Assembly (NCBI RefSeq): GCF_025574485.1
Contig: NZ_JAOBPO010000002.1
Span: forward strand, 126,501 to 190,500
Source of the DNA: Kordiimonas aquimaris
Lineage (GTDB): Bacteria; Pseudomonadota; Alphaproteobacteria; Sphingomonadales; Kordiimonadaceae
Direction: 5' to 3'
DNA length: 64,000 nucleotides
Shown here: positions 25,605 through 33,889 of the stretch, one piece after another
Layout: each line of letters starts with the position of its first letter
Numbering within the stretch: position 1 is the stretch's first letter
Program-made: the position numbers and the translations under genes
Notes under the pieces: generated by a model
Told to the model about the DNA's origin: nothing
Database searches by the model: none
Seen by the model: the letters and a program-made list of their open reading frames with translations, nothing else

Positions 25605-26510
25605 TTAAGCAGTTGGATGTGCTGCGGCACTACGGATGGCATTGCCCAGCGCTTCAAATGTTGGTGCACGCGGGTTGGTCTTGCGCCAAATTAACCCGAT
25701 CATGCGCGTTGGAATGATATCACTAAATGTGACGATATCTACATCGATATTTTCTGTTATGCCTGCTTCTACAGCCATGCCAGGTAATAAGGTGATGCCG
25801 TGTCCTGCTGATACCATTGGCAATATGGTAGCGAGGCTTGTATTGGCCAGTTCTCTGCGGGCGCGCCTTCCCAGTAGTTGACAGGCTGCAAGTGCATGAT
25901 CACGCAAACAGTGCCCTTCTTCCAGTAAGAGTAGGCGCTCTTCATCCAGTTCGCTGCTGTGTATGCTGTCACCGGGCGCTTCTCCCTTGGGAAATGCCGC
26001 AACAAACCTGTCAGGGAAAAGAGGCATCTCGTGTGCATCACCGCAGTCAAAAGGCAATGCATAAAGTACCACATCCAGTTCGCCAGCACGCAGCAGGTCA
26101 CATAAATCCGCTGACTTTTCTTCACGCAAATGCAATTCAAGATCGGGTAAAGTTTTACTGATAGCAGGCACAACGCGCGGCAAAAGATACGGTGCGATGG
26201 TTGGAATGACACCCATGCGAACAACACCGCGCATAGGGTCCTTTGCAGCAGAAGCGAGGTCGGTTAGATCATCGACGTCATTAAGAATGTCTTGGGCGCG
26301 ACGCACCATCTCCTCACCGAGCGCTGTAAACATAACGGAACGTTTTGTGCGCTCTACAAGTTGTGTGCCGAGCAAGCTTTCCAACTCTTGAATACCAGCA
26401 GATAATGTGGATTGCGTCACGTGACTTGCGTCTGCTGCTTTTCCAAAATGATTGGTTTTATGTAGAGCAACCAGGTAGCGCAGTTGTTTTAATGTAGGAG
26501 GAAAGCTCAT
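25605..26510 (-). CDS. oxyR: OxyR, hydrogen-peroxide-sensing LysR-type regulator
   Basis: The 301-residue LysR-family protein has an N-terminal helix-turn-helix (LKQLRYLVALHKTNHFGKAADASHVTQSTLSAGIQELE) and a substrate-binding-like sensor domain. EEGHCLRDHALAAC places C201 and C210 nine residues apart, as the peroxide-forming disulfide pair (C199/C208) of E. coli OxyR. It should activate catalase or peroxidase genes on oxidation. None of those targets lies next to it here. Upstream is a perfect 16-bp palindrome (26602-26617) and a candidate small RNA on the same strand. Confidence 0.88.
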   Translation of the reverse strand: MSFPPTLKQLRYLVALHKTNHFGKAADASHVTQSTLSAGIQELESLLGTQLVERTKRSVMFTALGEEMVRRAQDILNDVDDLTDLASAAKDPMRGVVRMGVIPTIAPYLLPRVVPAISKTLPDLELHLREEKSADLCDLLRAGELDVVLYALPFDCGDAHEMPLFPDRFVAAFPKGEAPGDSIHSSELDEERLLLLEEGHCLRDHALAACQLLGRRARRELANTSLATILPMVSAGHGITLLPGMAVEAGITENIDVDIVTFSDIIPTRMIGLIWRKTNPRAPTFEALGNAIRSAAAHPTA

Positions 26511-26601
26511 CGAATATTCCGATTTTTAAAATGTCTATTTATGCTTTACCCGATTATAAATAAGGCGGCCCTGAAGACAAGATGTTTCAACTTGTCGCAT
26601 G

Positions 26602-26617
26602 GTTTAAACGTTTAAAC
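26602..26617. promoter_or_regulatory. perfect 16-bp palindrome GTTTAAACGTTTAAAC upstream of oxyR
   Basis: Two copies of GTTTAAAC in tandem form a fully self-complementary 16-mer with a central CG. It lies about 85 bp before the oxyR start. The central AACGTT core is the style of LacI/GalR-family operators; the binding protein is unknown. Confidence 0.5.
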
Positions 26618-26782
26618 GCTTGATATGATCAATAAAGGCAGCCTGCCCAATTGTTGTCACAATTCAATTCTTTTATGCAGCTCGTTTGATGCCAACCGCT
26701 TAATGCTGCGACACTGTATATTCTTGCTGTTCTGAATTTGTTGTGAATAAGCGCACTAAACGCATGCTTTTTGGTAGTTAGA

Positions 26783-26940
26783 CAAAAAAATGGCCGGGTA
26801 AAAACCCGGCCCGAGTCACGACAGCGAGGATAGTGTAACCGCACAGAGGCGGTCACAACAGGAGTGGGCACAACAGAGTCGCGCCCTCTCGCACCGCCTA
26901 GAAGACCAAAATTTGACCGCTGGGTCAATGATTCTCTCGA
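26783..26940 (-). ncRNA. candidate small RNA upstream of oxyR, about 155 nt
   Basis: On the minus strand a TATAAT (26952-26947) with TTGAAG 16 bp upstream predicts a start near 26940. The transcript would form TTGACC-CAGC-GGTCAA near its 5' end and a larger stem closed by AGGCGGT / ACCGCCT (26899-26893 with 26853-26847) containing two CTGTTGTG copies. It ends in an 8-bp GC hairpin plus seven U. A reading frame covers the region but begins at TTG without a ribosome site and runs through the terminator. It matches no RNA family I recognise; tmRNA, RNase P RNA and SRP RNA signatures are absent. Confidence 0.55.
26784..26811 (-). terminator. intrinsic terminator of the candidate small RNA
   Basis: On the minus strand GGCCGGGT and ACCCGGCC form a GC-rich stem with a short loop, followed by seven consecutive T (26790-26784). 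Confidence 0.88.
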
Positions 26941-26946
26941 TTAAAT

Positions 26947-26990
26947 ATTATAAATGCTGATTTTATTGCTTCAAAATGAGATTTTGAAGC
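26947..26990 (-). promoter_or_regulatory. sigma70-like promoter overlapped by a 10-bp-arm palindrome
   Basis: TTGAAG (26974-26969) and TATAAT (26952-26947) are spaced by 16 bp on the minus strand. The -35 box lies inside the perfect inverted repeat GCTTCAAAAT-GAG-ATTTTGAAGC (26968-26990), which looks like an operator whose binding would block this promoter. Confidence 0.55.
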
Positions 26991-27113
26991 CACACTTGTG
27001 CGCCTTTCGCTTCAGTGAGAGGCCGATGGTATTGAAAACTGCAGCATTGCTAAACCAAGGATTAGCCGATTAATGCCCGCAATGATGATTCGGAAAGTTT
27101 AAGCTTAAGCTAG

Positions 27114-27908
27114 CTAAATACCTGACAGGCGTGATTTGATACTTCCTTTGTAGCGGCGACTTACAGAGTGTTTGTCTCCATTGTGCATCAGGATCGATGT
27201 TTGATCGTGATCGTTGGCAATGCCAACAACAAAATCTATATTCACGGTGTGAGATCGATGACATCGCATGAAGTTTGACGGCAGGTTTTCTATAAAGCCC
27301 TTCATTGTTGCGCGATGAACCAAGACGTCTTCGCCGACTGTGATGCACAGATAGTCTTTACCGGAGACAATCGATTCTATGGTGTTAATGTCGATTAATC
27401 GAGTGGTGTTACCGTCTTTTAAGGCAACCCGATTATTTCCATTTGTTGATTCTGTGACTGGAATTTTTGGTTTGGCAGATGGTGGGGCTTTTAGTTGTGC
27501 ATAATATTGCCGGTAATAATGCACCGCCCAGAACAGGCCTGACCAACACAACAGCTGAAAAGTTGATTGCCTGCCATAATGAAAGTAGCCCCAAAATTCA
27601 TAATGATTATCGGCAAACATAAGCACATGGTATGAAAGCGCATTAAATGAACCGCGCCACAAAAGGGCTGCTCCAATTGTTGCTATCAATGATAGTGCAA
27701 TCTGTGTGGCAGCGGGTCGGTCGAATAATCTGGTAAAAAATACAGCCAGCCCTGATGAGCATATGAAACCAAATGTTGAATACAAAATCAGGCTTGTCCA
27801 GCTTGGAACAGTTTCAGGGTCAAACCAGCTTAAACGTGTGAAGATGATTAGCGCTGCCCACACTAAAATTTGAACTTTGAAAAAGGTACGCATTTCTGAA
27901 GATAACAT
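27114..27908 (-). CDS. membrane-anchored LytTR-family transcriptional regulator
   Basis: The 264-residue protein has four hydrophobic spans in residues 1-135 and a C-terminal LytTR DNA-binding domain (about 160-262), with IESIVSGKDYLCITVGEDVLVHRATMKGF and FMRCHRSHTVNIDFV. The architecture suggests direct sensing at the membrane coupled to DNA binding, without a histidine kinase. Starts at 27908 and 27893 are both possible. It lies downstream of tadC on the same strand, 256 bp away, and could control neighbouring genes; its targets are not visible. Confidence 0.83.
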   Translation of the reverse strand: MLSSEMRTFFKVQILVWAALIIFTRLSWFDPETVPSWTSLILYSTFGFICSSGLAVFFTRLFDRPAATQIALSLIATIGAALLWRGSFNALSYHVLMFADNHYEFWGYFHYGRQSTFQLLCWSGLFWAVHYYRQYYAQLKAPPSAKPKIPVTESTNGNNRVALKDGNTTRLIDINTIESIVSGKDYLCITVGEDVLVHRATMKGFIENLPSNFMRCHRSHTVNIDFVVGIANDHDQTSILMHNGDKHSVSRRYKGSIKSRLSGI

Positions 27909-28164
27909 GCATGATCAATACCTGTTCGCGATCGAAACAGGAAGTGCAAAACACACCGGATATCTCATGTAATCAACCGAAGATCGCAAGCAGACTGTCA
28001 GTCACACTATGACTGGCTCAGGAAGGTCGCTTCTGAGTGTTTGAGATTTTATGAAGCGAAGACAGTTTGTGTTTGATGCAGAGTGTGTGCGAACAAAAAC
28101 TGATCGCTTGGAGTTTGATGGCAGGCCCATGTCAGATGAGCCTGCCGGAAGTAAATGACACGGT
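27909..28164. other. spacer between tadC and the LytTR gene
   Basis: This 256-bp stretch contains the hairpin GGCAGGC / GCCTGCC (listed separately), close behind tadC. Nothing else was recognised; the LytTR promoter should lie near 27909-28000. Confidence 0.4.
28120..28146 (-). terminator. hairpin after tadC, possible end of the tad operon
   Basis: Perfect 7-bp arms GGCAGGC and GCCTGCC with a 13-base loop begin 19 bp past the tadC stop on the minus strand. No T-run follows, so termination may be weak or Rho-assisted. Confidence 0.4.
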
Positions 28165-29148
28165 TTAGTTCTTGGCAATGAAATCATCTACCACTTTGCA
28201 GCTTGCTGGCCCAAGCAGTACAACAAATAGTGTGGGTAGAATAAACAGAATTAGCGGCACCGTCAGCGTTGCTGGCAGACGGGCGGCTTTTTCTTCTGCT
28301 TTCATCAAACGTTCGTTTCTAAACTCTGCAGAAAGCACCCGCAAACTGGTGGCGAGCGGCGTGCCGTATCTTTCACTTTGCACCAGTGTTGTCACTACGC
28401 CGCGCAATGCCGGAAGGTCTACGCGGTCAGACAGATTCACTAGTGCCTGCCGTCGTTCGGGCAGAAAACCAAGCTCAATGGATGTGAGAGTAAACTCTTC
28501 TGAAAGTTCCGGTGCAGCACGTTGTAGTTCCTTGGCAACACGATTGAGGGCGCTATCCAGCGTTAGCCCCGCTTCAGCACATACGACGAGCAGGTCAAGC
28601 GCATCAGGCAGGCCTTTTCGAATAGCGTCGGTACGTTTTTGCTTCACATTTGAGATGTAGATGTCTGGCATTTTCAGGCCAAGGAAGACCATGCCTGAGG
28701 CAAATACCGGATGGAAATTTGCATATTGTGCCATAACACCCATACCGTAAAACAAAATGATGCCAACAAGCCCCATGACCATTGGTAACGAGAGCCGCGT
28801 TACCTGATAAATTACGAGCGCGTCTTTGGACCTGAAGCCGGCTTGAGCGAGCGACCCTGTGATTTTGTTTGTTTGCTCGCTTTGTAACAGTTTAAGTTTT
28901 TCAGCGAGTATACGCAGTGCACCAACATTGTCCGCGTGACGAATAGTGGTGCGGCGTTTGGTTGAACGTATAAGGCCTGCCTTTAGGGCGTCACGGCGTT
29001 CTTGCAGTGACTTAACGCGCCCGCGCATCGGGTTGGGTGCAAGCGCTGTTTGATAGACAGCAAGCAAAACCATGAAAGCAACAAGCCCTGCCATGACGGA
29101 CAGGATGTCGATAGCTGGAATTCCCAAAACTTCTTCAAACGCATCCAT
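28165..29148 (-). CDS. tadC: TadC, inner-membrane platform protein of the Flp pilus
   Basis: The 327-residue protein has a type II secretion F domain (about residues 160-290) with EAGLTLDSALNRVAKEL and SERYGTPLATSLRVLSAEFRNERLMKAEEKAARLP. An N-terminal helix and two C-terminal helices make it a membrane platform protein that pairs with TadB and transmits force from the TadA ATPase to the growing Flp pilus. It starts 2 bp after the tadB stop codon and is the last gene of the main tad block. Confidence 0.9.
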   Translation of the reverse strand: MDAFEEVLGIPAIDILSVMAGLVAFMVLLAVYQTALAPNPMRGRVKSLQERRDALKAGLIRSTKRRTTIRHADNVGALRILAEKLKLLQSEQTNKITGSLAQAGFRSKDALVIYQVTRLSLPMVMGLVGIILFYGMGVMAQYANFHPVFASGMVFLGLKMPDIYISNVKQKRTDAIRKGLPDALDLLVVCAEAGLTLDSALNRVAKELQRAAPELSEEFTLTSIELGFLPERRQALVNLSDRVDLPALRGVVTTLVQSERYGTPLATSLRVLSAEFRNERLMKAEEKAARLPATLTVPLILFILPTLFVVLLGPASCKVVDDFIAKN

Positions 29149-29150
29149 TG

Positions 29151-30140
29151 TTACACCTCAAACTTAATCATTTTAGCCATGACAATCAGACCTAAACTCA
29201 TCCATATCAAAGCACCAATCCCAGCCATTATGGCTTTGGGGTGTGTAAATAGAATGATGCCGTAATCGTAGTTAATCAGCATGATCATCGCGAGCATGAT
29301 GAACGGCAACACACCCACAATCCATGCACTGGCCTTTGCTTCGGAAGACATGGCGCGGATCTTTAATTTCATTGATTGGCGTTGGCGCAAAATGCTGGAC
29401 AGATTGCCTAAGGTTTCACCCAAATTGCCACCTGTTTCGCGCTGTACCACCAGCGAAATAACGAAGAATTTAAAATCTGGGGTGTCCAGCCGGTCTGCGG
29501 TTTCCCACAAGGCTTCTTCTAACTGTTTGCCGAGGCGCATGGCGTCGGTGATTTTCTGAAATTCTATGCCGGTCGGGGCACTTAACTCAACGCCTACGTT
29601 TGCAATACATTCGTTAACTGGCAAGCCTGACTTCAGCCCACGTACAATAAGGTCAATGGCTTCGGGAAACTGTTTGGTAAAACGCTCCATCCGACTTGCG
29701 ATGCGTTTGCCCACGAAGACGTGAGGCAAACCAACACCAATAATCACACCGAGCGCTAGCGCCATTAGCGGCGCGAAATCAGCAATGAGGAAAAAGATGA
29801 TAGCACCGATCGCAATCGCTCCGCACACTAATGCATAGCGTGATAGTTCTGTTTCCATACCAGCTTTTGCCAACCGTTTTTGTATTTGTTCGCGCCGTGG
29901 CAGAAGGCCGGCAAGCGTTGCAGCCAAACCAGATTGTTGTTGGTTCAAGCGAATTGAACGTGTTGCTTCACTACTGGCTGCTACTGTTTTGTTGAAGCGC
30001 ATCTTAAAGCGTTCAAGTTTCATCTGTGTTTGCTTTTGGCCTTTACCAAGCAATCGTGCCAGCACGAGCAAAACGATAAGCAGCACAACCAGCATGATAA
30101 CTGCTGCAAAAATAATAATTGTTGTGTTTGTATCCTGCAT
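29151..30140 (-). CDS. tadB: TadB, inner-membrane platform protein of the Flp pilus
   Basis: The 329-residue protein has an N-terminal helix, a linker and a type II secretion F domain: IDLIVRGLKSGLPVNECIANVG, then VQRETGGNLGETLGNLSSILRQRQSMKLKIRAMSSEAKASAW. Two or three C-terminal helices follow. It works with TadC as the pilus assembly platform. It begins 4 bp after tadA and ends 2 bp before tadC, a tightly coupled run. Confidence 0.92.
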   Translation of the reverse strand: MQDTNTTIIIFAAVIMLVVLLIVLLVLARLLGKGQKQTQMKLERFKMRFNKTVAASSEATRSIRLNQQQSGLAATLAGLLPRREQIQKRLAKAGMETELSRYALVCGAIAIGAIIFFLIADFAPLMALALGVIIGVGLPHVFVGKRIASRMERFTKQFPEAIDLIVRGLKSGLPVNECIANVGVELSAPTGIEFQKITDAMRLGKQLEEALWETADRLDTPDFKFFVISLVVQRETGGNLGETLGNLSSILRQRQSMKLKIRAMSSEAKASAWIVGVLPFIMLAMIMLINYDYGIILFTHPKAIMAGIGALIWMSLGLIVMAKMIKFEV

Positions 30141-30144
30141 ATCT

Positions 30145-31890
30145 TTATCCGTTCATTGCATCCATCAGGGCACGGTCCAATCCGAAGTATTCAGCATTAG
30201 TGAGGAAGTGAGGGCGCACACCTGTTGATTTGAACGTACCGGTCAGGCGCCCAGATTCGTCCTCTCCGGTAAATTCATATTTGAACAGGTCTTGTGTGGT
30301 GATTACGTCGCCTTCCATGCCAACAACTTCAGTGACGTGGGTGGTGCGCCTTCCGCCGTCGCGCATCCGCTGTACCTGAACGATTAAGTCAAGTGACGCT
30401 GAAACCTGTTCACGAATGGCTTTCGGCGGCAGGTTCAGCCCTGCCATATTGACCATGTTTTCAAGGCGGGTAAGCGCTTCTCGCGGACGGTTGGCATGAA
30501 TGGTGCCCATTGACCCATCGTGGCCAGTGTTCATAGCCTGCAGCATATCAATGGCTTCCCCGCCTCTGATTTCACCGAGAATGATACGGTCAGGGCGCAT
30601 ACGGAGCGCATTCTTAACCAGGTCACGCATATCAATTTCGCCGCTGCCTTCCAGGTTGGCAGGTCGTGTTTCAAGGCGCACCACATGTGGTTGCTGAAGC
30701 TGCAGCTCTGCAGCATCCTCAATGGTGACAACCCGCTCGCCTTGGTCGATCATGCGCGATAGGGCGTTTAGCATGGTGGTTTTGCCTGAACCGGTACCGC
30801 CTGAAATCAAGATGTTCAGGCGGCACGCGCCAGCAATTTTCAACACTTTGGCGAGTGGCGGCGAAATACTGCCAAAATCCAGCATTTTATCGAGCGTGAT
30901 CTTGTCTTTAGTGAATTTCCGAATAGAAATGGATGCACCGTCAATCGCTAGAGGCGGAGCAATCACATTTACGCGGCTACCGTCTGCCAAGCGAGCATCA
31001 CAAATCGGCGAGCTTTCATCAACGCGCCGCCCAACAGCAGTTACAATGCGCTGCGCGATATTCATCAGGTGCTGGTTATCGCGGAAGCTTACGTCTGTTA
31101 GTGTTAGTCGGCCTTTTTGTTCCACATAAACCTGATTGGGACCGTTGACCATGATGTCAGATATTGTTTCATCGGCAAGCAATGGTTCCAGTGGGCCAAG
31201 ACCCAGCATGTCGTCCAGCAGCAATGTAACCAGTTGCTTCTGTTCTTTCAGGTTCAGGTTTATCTTTTCCTGAACAAGTAATTCGCCGACAACTTCACCG
31301 ACCTGTTCTGCAAGTTCAGGGCGAGGCAACATTGCTGCAGCTGTTGGGTCAATGTGTTCCATCAAAAGGCTTTGGATGCGCGTTTTGGCATCCAGCAATG
31401 CTTTTAGTTTGTCCGGTTTGGCTTCATTATCTTTATTTGTTGGTTTGTCGCTTTCACCTATAGGACCAATTGTTGATTGCGCTTCATTTAAAAGGTAGGT
31501 CGCAACGTCGCGTTTTTCTTGTTCGCTTACTTCGAGTTCGTCGGCTTCAGCAAGATCGGAAACGATAGCAAACAGTTTGGTTGTTACTTCACTTTTGGTT
31601 GCCATACGTAGTTCATCGGCAGTGAAACATTTGGTGAGCACTTGGTCACCGAGTACGGCTAAACGATCCACTGTACCTTCTGAAGCTTCATTATTGGCTT
31701 CAGGTACTTTTGTGCTTATTTCATCAGGGACAACCGCGGTGTCATTTGCGGGTTTAGCGTTCGGCGTAGCAGGGCGTGGGTCCGTTGGTGAAACGGGTAT
31801 AGTAGTATTCTTACCAAAACCCACACCAAACCCACCAGCGGGACTGCGGCCGCCGCCTAGCTTCTTTCTTCCAAATGCTTGTGGTTTCAT
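30145..31890 (-). CDS. tadA: TadA/CpaF ATPase of the Flp pilus
   Basis: The 581-residue secretion ATPase has Walker [10 protein letters not shown] at residues 364-372, the Asp/Glu-rich region [11 protein letters not shown] (about 389-399), the Walker B-like LGEIRGGEA near 440 and the His box GTIHAN at 462-467. The first 210 residues are longer than usual and begin with a Gly/Pro-rich low-complexity stretch. It powers pilin assembly from the cytoplasm. It lies 21 bp after tadZ and 4 bp before tadB. Confidence 0.93.
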   Translation of the reverse strand: MKPQAFGRKKLGGGRSPAGGFGVGFGKNTTIPVSPTDPRPATPNAKPANDTAVVPDEISTKVPEANNEASEGTVDRLAVLGDQVLTKCFTADELRMATKSEVTTKLFAIVSDLAEADELEVSEQEKRDVATYLLNEAQSTIGPIGESDKPTNKDNEAKPDKLKALLDAKTRIQSLLMEHIDPTAAAMLPRPELAEQVGEVVGELLVQEKINLNLKEQKQLVTLLLDDMLGLGPLEPLLADETISDIMVNGPNQVYVEQKGRLTLTDVSFRDNQHLMNIAQRIVTAVGRRVDESSPICDARLADGSRVNVIAPPLAIDGASISIRKFTKDKITLDKMLDFGSISPPLAKVLKIAGACRLNILISGGTGSGKTTMLNALSRMIDQGERVVTIEDAAELQLQQPHVVRLETRPANLEGSGEIDMRDLVKNALRMRPDRIILGEIRGGEAIDMLQAMNTGHDGSMGTIHANRPREALTRLENMVNMAGLNLPPKAIREQVSASLDLIVQVQRMRDGGRRTTHVTEVVGMEGDVITTQDLFKYEFTGEDESGRLTGTFKSTGVRPHFLTNAEYFGLDRALMDAMNG

Positions 31891-31911
31891 GTGCCTGCAC
31901 CCATCTCTAAC

Positions 31912-33141
31912 TTATGATTTGCTCATCAGTTTTTTGAGCCAGCCAGACTTGTGGCTTGCGTCCGGATTTGCCGGTGATATCAGGTTCGCAATATCTTTCA
32001 GCGCAGCAGATAATTTTGAATTTGCCGCACTATCGACTACAAGCTTGCCTTGTTGTGCAGCTTGCGCCGTGGCTTTGGCATCAAAAGGAATGTAGCTGCT
32101 GATTGTGTGCTCAATTGAGTTTTCAAAATCTTTTTCATTCACTTCCTGACCTGCTGCAGCACCTTTAATCGCCACTATATGCACCTTTGCGGTAGGAGCA
32201 CTTAGGCGAATGTGGGCAAGCAAGCGGATACAATCGCGTGCAGCGGTTAGAGAGTAATCTGTAACCAGCACAATGTCTTTTGCCGCCTTAAGGGTGTCGG
32301 TATGATGACCAAGGACTTGGCGCGGTATATCTACAACAACATTAGTGAAGTTCTCGGCGAGAGATTGGATAAGGTGATGCAGCACACCTTCTGCAGGTTC
32401 AGGCATGGAACCAACGGCTGCTTCTGCGCCGAGTATAGACAGGTTGGCATGTGGTTTTACCACGGCTCGCTCAAGAAACAGTCCGTCTACACGTTCAGGG
32501 TTATCAAGTGCGTCAGCAAGGCCGCGCCCGGGCTCCATGTCAAATTGCATCGCGGATGTACCAAAATACAGGTCTAGGTCAAGCAATGCCGTAGGCTGAT
32601 CACGCTCTGCCAGTAACCAGGCAATGTTTGTAACGATGGTGCTTGTGCCTAGCCCGCCGCGCACACCAACAAAAGCAACATTTGTTCCTGTTGTTTCTTC
32701 TGCAGGCGTTGTGTTTTCATCCGTTGTGGCAAGCGCAGCTTCAGCGGATGCAATTGCATCTTCCAGTGCATCTGTATTAAGCGGTTTAACAAGATAGTCA
32801 TGTACACCGGCGGCGATCAGGTCGCGGTAGAGTGTTACATCGTTGATTGTACCGATAGAGAGCACCAGCGTTCCAGCTTCGCATACATCAGCTAGCGCTT
32901 GCATGTCTGCCCGGGCATCTTTGCTTTCCGCAAGGTCAACGATCAGAAATTCAGGGCAGGGCATGCCACCCAGCATGCGAACCGCAGCGGCGACACCACC
33001 AGCAAAAACCATACTGTTATCCCAACCGCGTGTCTCTACTATGGCATTCAACATTTCACTGGATGTATCATCGCAAATGAAAGCGGCAAAAGGCGCCCGT
33101 GTGCTGGGGGCAGCTTCAAGAGATGATGCAAGTGCATTCAT
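31912..33141 (-). CDS. tadZ: TadZ/CpaE, MinD-like localisation ATPase of the pilus
   Basis: The 409-residue protein has a receiver-like N-terminal domain (DLIAAGVHDYLVKPLNTDALEDAI, about 107-130) and a ParA/MinD-type domain from about 150. The P-loop is deviant, reading VRGGLGTST where canonical members have KGGxGKT. This lysine loss is usual for TadZ/CpaE, which position the machine, often at the pole, more than they hydrolyse ATP. LLDLDLYFGTSAMQFDMEPGRGL is the expected following block. It lies 11 bp after cpaD. Confidence 0.88.
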   Translation of the reverse strand: MNALASSLEAAPSTRAPFAAFICDDTSSEMLNAIVETRGWDNSMVFAGGVAAAVRMLGGMPCPEFLIVDLAESKDARADMQALADVCEAGTLVLSIGTINDVTLYRDLIAAGVHDYLVKPLNTDALEDAIASAEAALATTDENTTPAEETTGTNVAFVGVRGGLGTSTIVTNIAWLLAERDQPTALLDLDLYFGTSAMQFDMEPGRGLADALDNPERVDGLFLERAVVKPHANLSILGAEAAVGSMPEPAEGVLHHLIQSLAENFTNVVVDIPRQVLGHHTDTLKAAKDIVLVTDYSLTAARDCIRLLAHIRLSAPTAKVHIVAIKGAAAGQEVNEKDFENSIEHTISSYIPFDAKATAQAAQQGKLVVDSAANSKLSAALKDIANLISPANPDASHKSGWLKKLMSKS

Positions 33142-33152
33142 GGTTGTTCTCC

Positions 33153-33875
33153 TTACTGATTACCACTGGGCGGTGTGCGCACTGGTGCAGGGACAGTTGT
33201 CGTGGTTGGGCCGCCCGGTAGCCCTTGAACGGACAATGTCATTGTGGGGCCTGTTGGTGTAGGTGACGGCGTATAAATTGCGCTGACCGCGGCAGCTGTT
33301 GATGTGCGTCCGTTTGTTCCTGAAATAAGGTCGCGTGGGTTAGCAACCATCAAGCCAAGGTTTGCCATCATCGCGCAGCCATGGTGCGCACTGCTGTTGT
33401 TCTTTTGACTGATAGATTGCTCGGCTGACCAATTGCCGCAATTTGGTGGTGTGACGATATAGCGCTCTATATAAAGCGTTATATTGCCGTCTTTGGGAGT
33501 TTGGCCGAAAGTACCTGTGCCGCCGTAAACAAGACCTGCTTGTTTCAGGTGGTCTGCGATCGAGTTGATGCGTTCAGGTGCGGTATCTTCGGGTGCATCG
33601 ATCAGAATAATGTCAGAATGTGCAACATCAACGCTGTTGAGAAACACATTGATGCCCCCCAAAGTGTGTGCCGAAGGTGTCGCAGTACGATCTTCTTCCG
33701 GCATAATAGTGTACGGAAGGCGCACCATCTTCACTTCATTGCGCATAATTGTTTCTGAGGGTGTCACGCTTGTTAGTGCTGTGGTTTGGCACGCGCCAAG
33801 AGCGCATCCAAGGCCGATAAAAATGGCTGTTTTTCTCAGGTTTCGAGGCGTTATTTTCATGATTGCCGTGTGCAT
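33153..33875 (-). CDS. cpaD: CpaD-like pilus-assembly lipoprotein
   Basis: The 240-residue protein's start at 33875 is supported by GAGGATAAG just upstream. The signal ends in a lipobox, ALGAC, with the lipidated Cys at about residue 29. The central part (FLNSVDVAHSDIILID, ERYIVTPPNCGNWS, HHGCAMMANLGLMVANPRDLI) matches CpaD of alphaproteobacterial tad loci, a probable secretin-associated outer-membrane lipoprotein. The tail is Pro/Thr-rich and non-conserved. It lies between cpaC and tadZ in the standard order. Confidence 0.85.
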   Translation of the reverse strand: MHTAIMKITPRNLRKTAIFIGLGCALGACQTTALTSVTPSETIMRNEVKMVRLPYTIMPEEDRTATPSAHTLGGINVFLNSVDVAHSDIILIDAPEDTAPERINSIADHLKQAGLVYGGTGTFGQTPKDGNITLYIERYIVTPPNCGNWSAEQSISQKNNSSAHHGCAMMANLGLMVANPRDLISGTNGRTSTAAAVSAIYTPSPTPTGPTMTLSVQGLPGGPTTTTVPAPVRTPPSGNQ

Positions 33876-33889
33876 AATCTTATCCTCTT

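Larger units (their letters stand above)
26511..27113. other. 603-bp intergenic region holding regulatory elements
   Basis: No protein gene is supported here. The stretch contains a 16-bp palindrome upstream of oxyR, a promoter with overlapping palindrome, a candidate small RNA and its terminator, each listed separately. From 26991 to 27113 nothing was recognised beyond the downstream side of the LytTR gene. Confidence 0.6.

Noticed and set aside
26629-26928. 99-residue minus-strand frame across the candidate sRNA
   Set aside because: It starts at TTG without ribosome site, crosses a strong terminator and resembles nothing; RNA interpretation is better.
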